The notes under the pieces are model-generated. The model did not search any database, was not told the DNA's origin, and saw nothing but the letters and a program-made list of their open reading frames with translations. A program made the translations under genes and the position numbers. Positions 5,286-6,809 of a stretch of 6,809 bases of DNA are shown here, one piece after another (position 1 is the stretch's first letter; the number at the start of each line of letters is the position of its first letter). Origin of the DNA: Deltaproteobacteria bacterium (GTDB lineage: Bacteria > Myxococcota_A > UBA796 > UBA9615); the NCBI GenBank assembly GCA_029261955.1, contig JAJDAI010000524.1:1-6809 (forward strand), in the 5' to 3' direction.

Positions 5286-6461
5286 ATGACCTCCCCCGAC
5301 GTGATCATCGTGGGCGGCGGGCTCGCGGGCTGCAGCGTGGCCTGGCACCTGGCGCCTCACCGGCGGGTCCTGCTCCTGGAGCAGGGCGAGCAGCCCGGCG
5401 CGGAGGCCTCCGCGCAGAACGCGGGCATGGTGCGGCGGCTGGGCGAGGACCCCTACGAGCGCGCCCTGGCGCTGCGCACGCACCGCTGGCTCGAGGACGG
5501 GCCGCCCGAAGAGGACTGGCCGGACGCGCCGAGCCGCAAGACGGGCGCGCTGCTGGCCCTGACCCACGAGCCCGCTCACCTGCACGACGCGGCCTCGCAC
5601 CTGAAGGACGCCGGCGCCTCGATCGAGGCCTGCGACCGCCCCGCCACCATCGCCCCGGTGCTGGCCGGCACCCGGCTCTCCTTCGCCTGGCACCTGCCGG
5701 ACGAGCGGGTCGCAGATGCCTGGACGCTCGTTTCGGGCTTTCTGCGCGGCGCGAAGCGGCACGGCGCCGAGATCCGAACCCACGCACGCGCCACGAGCCT
5801 GATCATCGAGAACGACCGCGTCGTCGGCGTCCAGACCGACCGCGGACCCATCGCGGCCCCCGAGGTCGTGCTCGCCGCGGGGGCCTGGGGCGCCCACCTC
5901 ACCCCCTCGCACCTGCACCGGCCCCTCCTGGCGCTGCGCCGCACGCTGCTCCAGTCAGCCCCGCACCCCATCTCCAGCCCGGAGCACCCCTGGACCTGGA
6001 TCGACGACATCGGGCTGTACGTGCGCCCCGAAGGCGGCGGCTGGATGCTCTCGGGCTGCGACGAGGCGCTCGATCCGCCGAAGCACATCGCGCCGGGCAG
6101 CCGCGGCCCGGTCGAACCCCTCGCGCGCGCGCTCGCGCTCGACAAGCTGAAAGGCTTGCCCGCCCTGCGCGATCTGCGACTCAGCGGCGGCTGGACGGGC
6201 CTGCGGACCTTCGCGCCGGACCGACGCCCCATCCTCGGCCCGGATCCCGAGCTGCCCGGCCTGCACTGGGCCGCGGGCCTCGGAGGCTTCGGGGTGACCT
6301 GCAGCTACGCCGTCGGGGAGGCCGTGGCCGCCTGGCTCCAGAGCGAGGAACTGCCCTGGCTCGACGCCGCGCCGGTGTCCCCGGCGAGGGCCTTCCCGCG
6401 CCGCTGGGCCATCCGCCCCACGGGAGACGTGGGCGCCGCGCGCCTCATCGCCTCGCCCTGA
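5286..6461 (+). CDS. FAD-dependent oxidoreductase, DAO family (glycine/D-amino-acid oxidase-like)
   Basis: This 391-residue cytoplasmic flavoprotein probably oxidises an amine or amino-acid substrate; the length is normal for the DAO family. The N-terminal Rossmann fold shows VIIVGGGLAG with GGGLAG at 10-15, and Glu32 ending strand two (LLLEQ) to hold the FAD ribose. SAQNAGMVRRL (42-52) sits where the family contacts FAD. ATSLIIENDRVVGVQTDRG (169-187) and VVLAAGAWG (194-202) are the usual second FAD-contacting strands. The C-terminal GGWTGLRTFAPDRRPILGP (301-319) and AAGLGGFGVTCSYAVGEAVA (329-348) match the family's closing FAD motif. The substrate cannot be read from sequence, and no metabolic partner gene is adjacent. 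The ATG at 5286 lacks a clear Shine-Dalgarno; the frame is open back to a TGA at 5193-5195 but offers no other start codon. The array directly upstream may contain or affect its promoter. Confidence 0.93.
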   Translation: MTSPDVIIVGGGLAGCSVAWHLAPHRRVLLLEQGEQPGAEASAQNAGMVRRLGEDPYERALALRTHRWLEDGPPEEDWPDAPSRKTGALLALTHEPAHLHDAASHLKDAGASIEACDRPATIAPVLAGTRLSFAWHLPDERVADAWTLVSGFLRGAKRHGAEIRTHARATSLIIENDRVVGVQTDRGPIAAPEVVLAAGAWGAHLTPSHLHRPLLALRRTLLQSAPHPISSPEHPWTWIDDIGLYVRPEGGGWMLSGCDEALDPPKHIAPGSRGPVEPLARALALDKLKGLPALRDLRLSGGWTGLRTFAPDRRPILGPDPELPGLHWAAGLGGFGVTCSYAVGEAVAAWLQSEELPWLDAAPVSPARAFPRRWAIRPTGDVGAARLIASP

Positions 6462-6474
6462 GCAACCCCTCAGG
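6457..6474. terminator. Inverted repeat holding two convergent stop codons (candidate bidirectional terminator)
   Basis: CCTGAG (6457-6462) and CTCAGG (6469-6474) are perfect reverse complements around CAACCC. The left arm contains the TGA of the oxidoreductase (6459-6461) and the right arm the TGA of the opposing small gene (6470-6472 on the other strand). There is no U-tract on either side, so termination activity is uncertain; the position between convergent genes is the main argument. Confidence 0.35.
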
Positions 6475-6634
6475 CCAGCTGAAGCCCGCAGTCGGAGCAC
6501 GCCCCCTTCACGAGGGGCGCAGCGGTGCCGCAGCAGGGGCAGGGGGGCTCACCCTCCTCGACCTCTTCGGTGATGAATCGGCCCATGAGGGCCATGACAC
6601 GTCCCAGATCCTGCTCCTGAACCAGGAGCTCCAT
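6470..6634 (-). CDS. Small zinc-ribbon protein, 54 residues
   Basis: The frame runs from ATG at 6634 to TGA at 6472-6470. The N-terminal half (MELLVQEQDLGRVMALMGRF, then an acidic ITEEVEEGE) looks helical. The C-terminal half carries two paired-cysteine knuckles, PCPCCG (Cys32, Cys34, Cys35) and CSDCG (Cys46, Cys49), spaced as in a small zinc ribbon; Cys32/Cys35 with Cys46/Cys49 would bind one zinc. A GTGAGG Shine-Dalgarno ends seven bases before the ATG. The gene begins nine bases after the stop of the next upstream gene on this strand, so the two probably form an operon. The specific role is unknown; such ribbons bind nucleic acids or proteins. The cysteine pattern and ribosome-binding site make it much more likely real than chance. 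Confidence 0.75.
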   Translation of the reverse strand: MELLVQEQDLGRVMALMGRFITEEVEEGEPPCPCCGTAAPLVKGACSDCGLQLA

Positions 6635-6643
6635 CTTCGTGCC

Positions 6644-6799
6644 TCACCCACCATCCCGGCGGCAGGGCCGCACCATCGCCGCCGCGATGTCGTAGTCGAG
6701 GCACGTGGCGTGCAGTTCCTTGACGCGTTGGATGGACGCCTTCACAACCGGCACGGTGGGCTGGTTTCGGAGGACTTCGATGGCCTGCTCGGGGGTCAT
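6644..6799 (-). CDS. Small protein of unknown function, 51 residues or longer
   Basis: From ATG at 6799 to TGA at 6646-6644 this encodes MTPEQAIEVLRNQPTVPVVK followed by about 31 residues, including KELHATCLDYDIAAAM and a C-terminal PCRRDGG. It looks like one or two helices with two cysteines (33 and 46); I do not recognise the family. No Shine-Dalgarno precedes the ATG, and the frame stays open to the window edge, so the real start may lie beyond it and this may be the C-terminal end of a longer protein. Support comes from tight coupling to the zinc-ribbon gene (nine-base gap) and from protein-like composition with a TPEQAIEVL-type helix start. The two products may act together, but that is only context. 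Confidence 0.55.
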   Translation of the reverse strand: MTPEQAIEVLRNQPTVPVVKASIQRVKELHATCLDYDIAAAMVRPCRRDGG

Positions 6800-6809
6800 G
6801 CGCGGAGGA

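Noticed and set aside
5061..5918. Minus-strand frame across the 18-bp array giving repeated GVRTL/GVRTS peptides
   Set aside because: The repeat peptide arises because 18 bp is six codons; the rest is an antisense shadow of the oxidoreductase. No start signal or domain supports it.

Overview
The base composition is very GC-rich, with strong G/C preference at third codon positions. The gene content is a transmembrane Ser/Thr kinase, a membrane-bound class III cyclase, an ankyrin-repeat protein and small proteins of unknown function. Together these suggest a chromosomal segment of a signalling-rich, high-GC bacterium, most likely a myxobacterium or relative (Myxococcota). That assignment is inference; no taxonomic marker gene is present.

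Layout: (1) 2-424 (+), the 3' end of a gene whose product ends in two membrane segments. (2) 478-2553 (+), an Hanks-type Ser/Thr kinase with one membrane segment and a small extracytoplasmic C-terminal domain. (3) 2550-3986 (-), a sensor-HAMP-nucleotide cyclase that meets the kinase tail to tail; the two stop codons share the palindrome CTAG. (4) 3987-4102, a divergent intergenic region. (5) 4103-5167 (+), a membrane-anchored ankyrin-repeat protein with a DUF2314-like C-terminal domain, started from a GTG behind a strong Shine-Dalgarno. (6) 5160-5267, six tandem copies of an 18-bp C-rich unit; the first copy supplies the stop codon of the ankyrin gene. (7) 5286-6461 (+), an FAD-dependent DAO-family oxidoreductase. 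(8) 6470-6634 and 6644-6799 (-), two short genes; the downstream one encodes a 54-residue zinc-ribbon protein. They converge on the oxidoreductase, and both stop codons lie in the arms of one inverted repeat.

The kinase, cyclase and ankyrin protein each combine a membrane segment with a cytoplasmic signalling or interaction module, so this part reads as a signal-transduction neighbourhood, although nothing in the sequence proves a shared pathway. The oxidoreductase and the two small genes look functionally unrelated. The least ordinary item is the 18-bp array, which combines in-phase stop codons, C-rich/G-poor RNA and a tight fit to a gene end. No tRNA, rRNA, CRISPR, insertion sequence or transposase gene was found. 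I do not see a clear new multi-gene system here.
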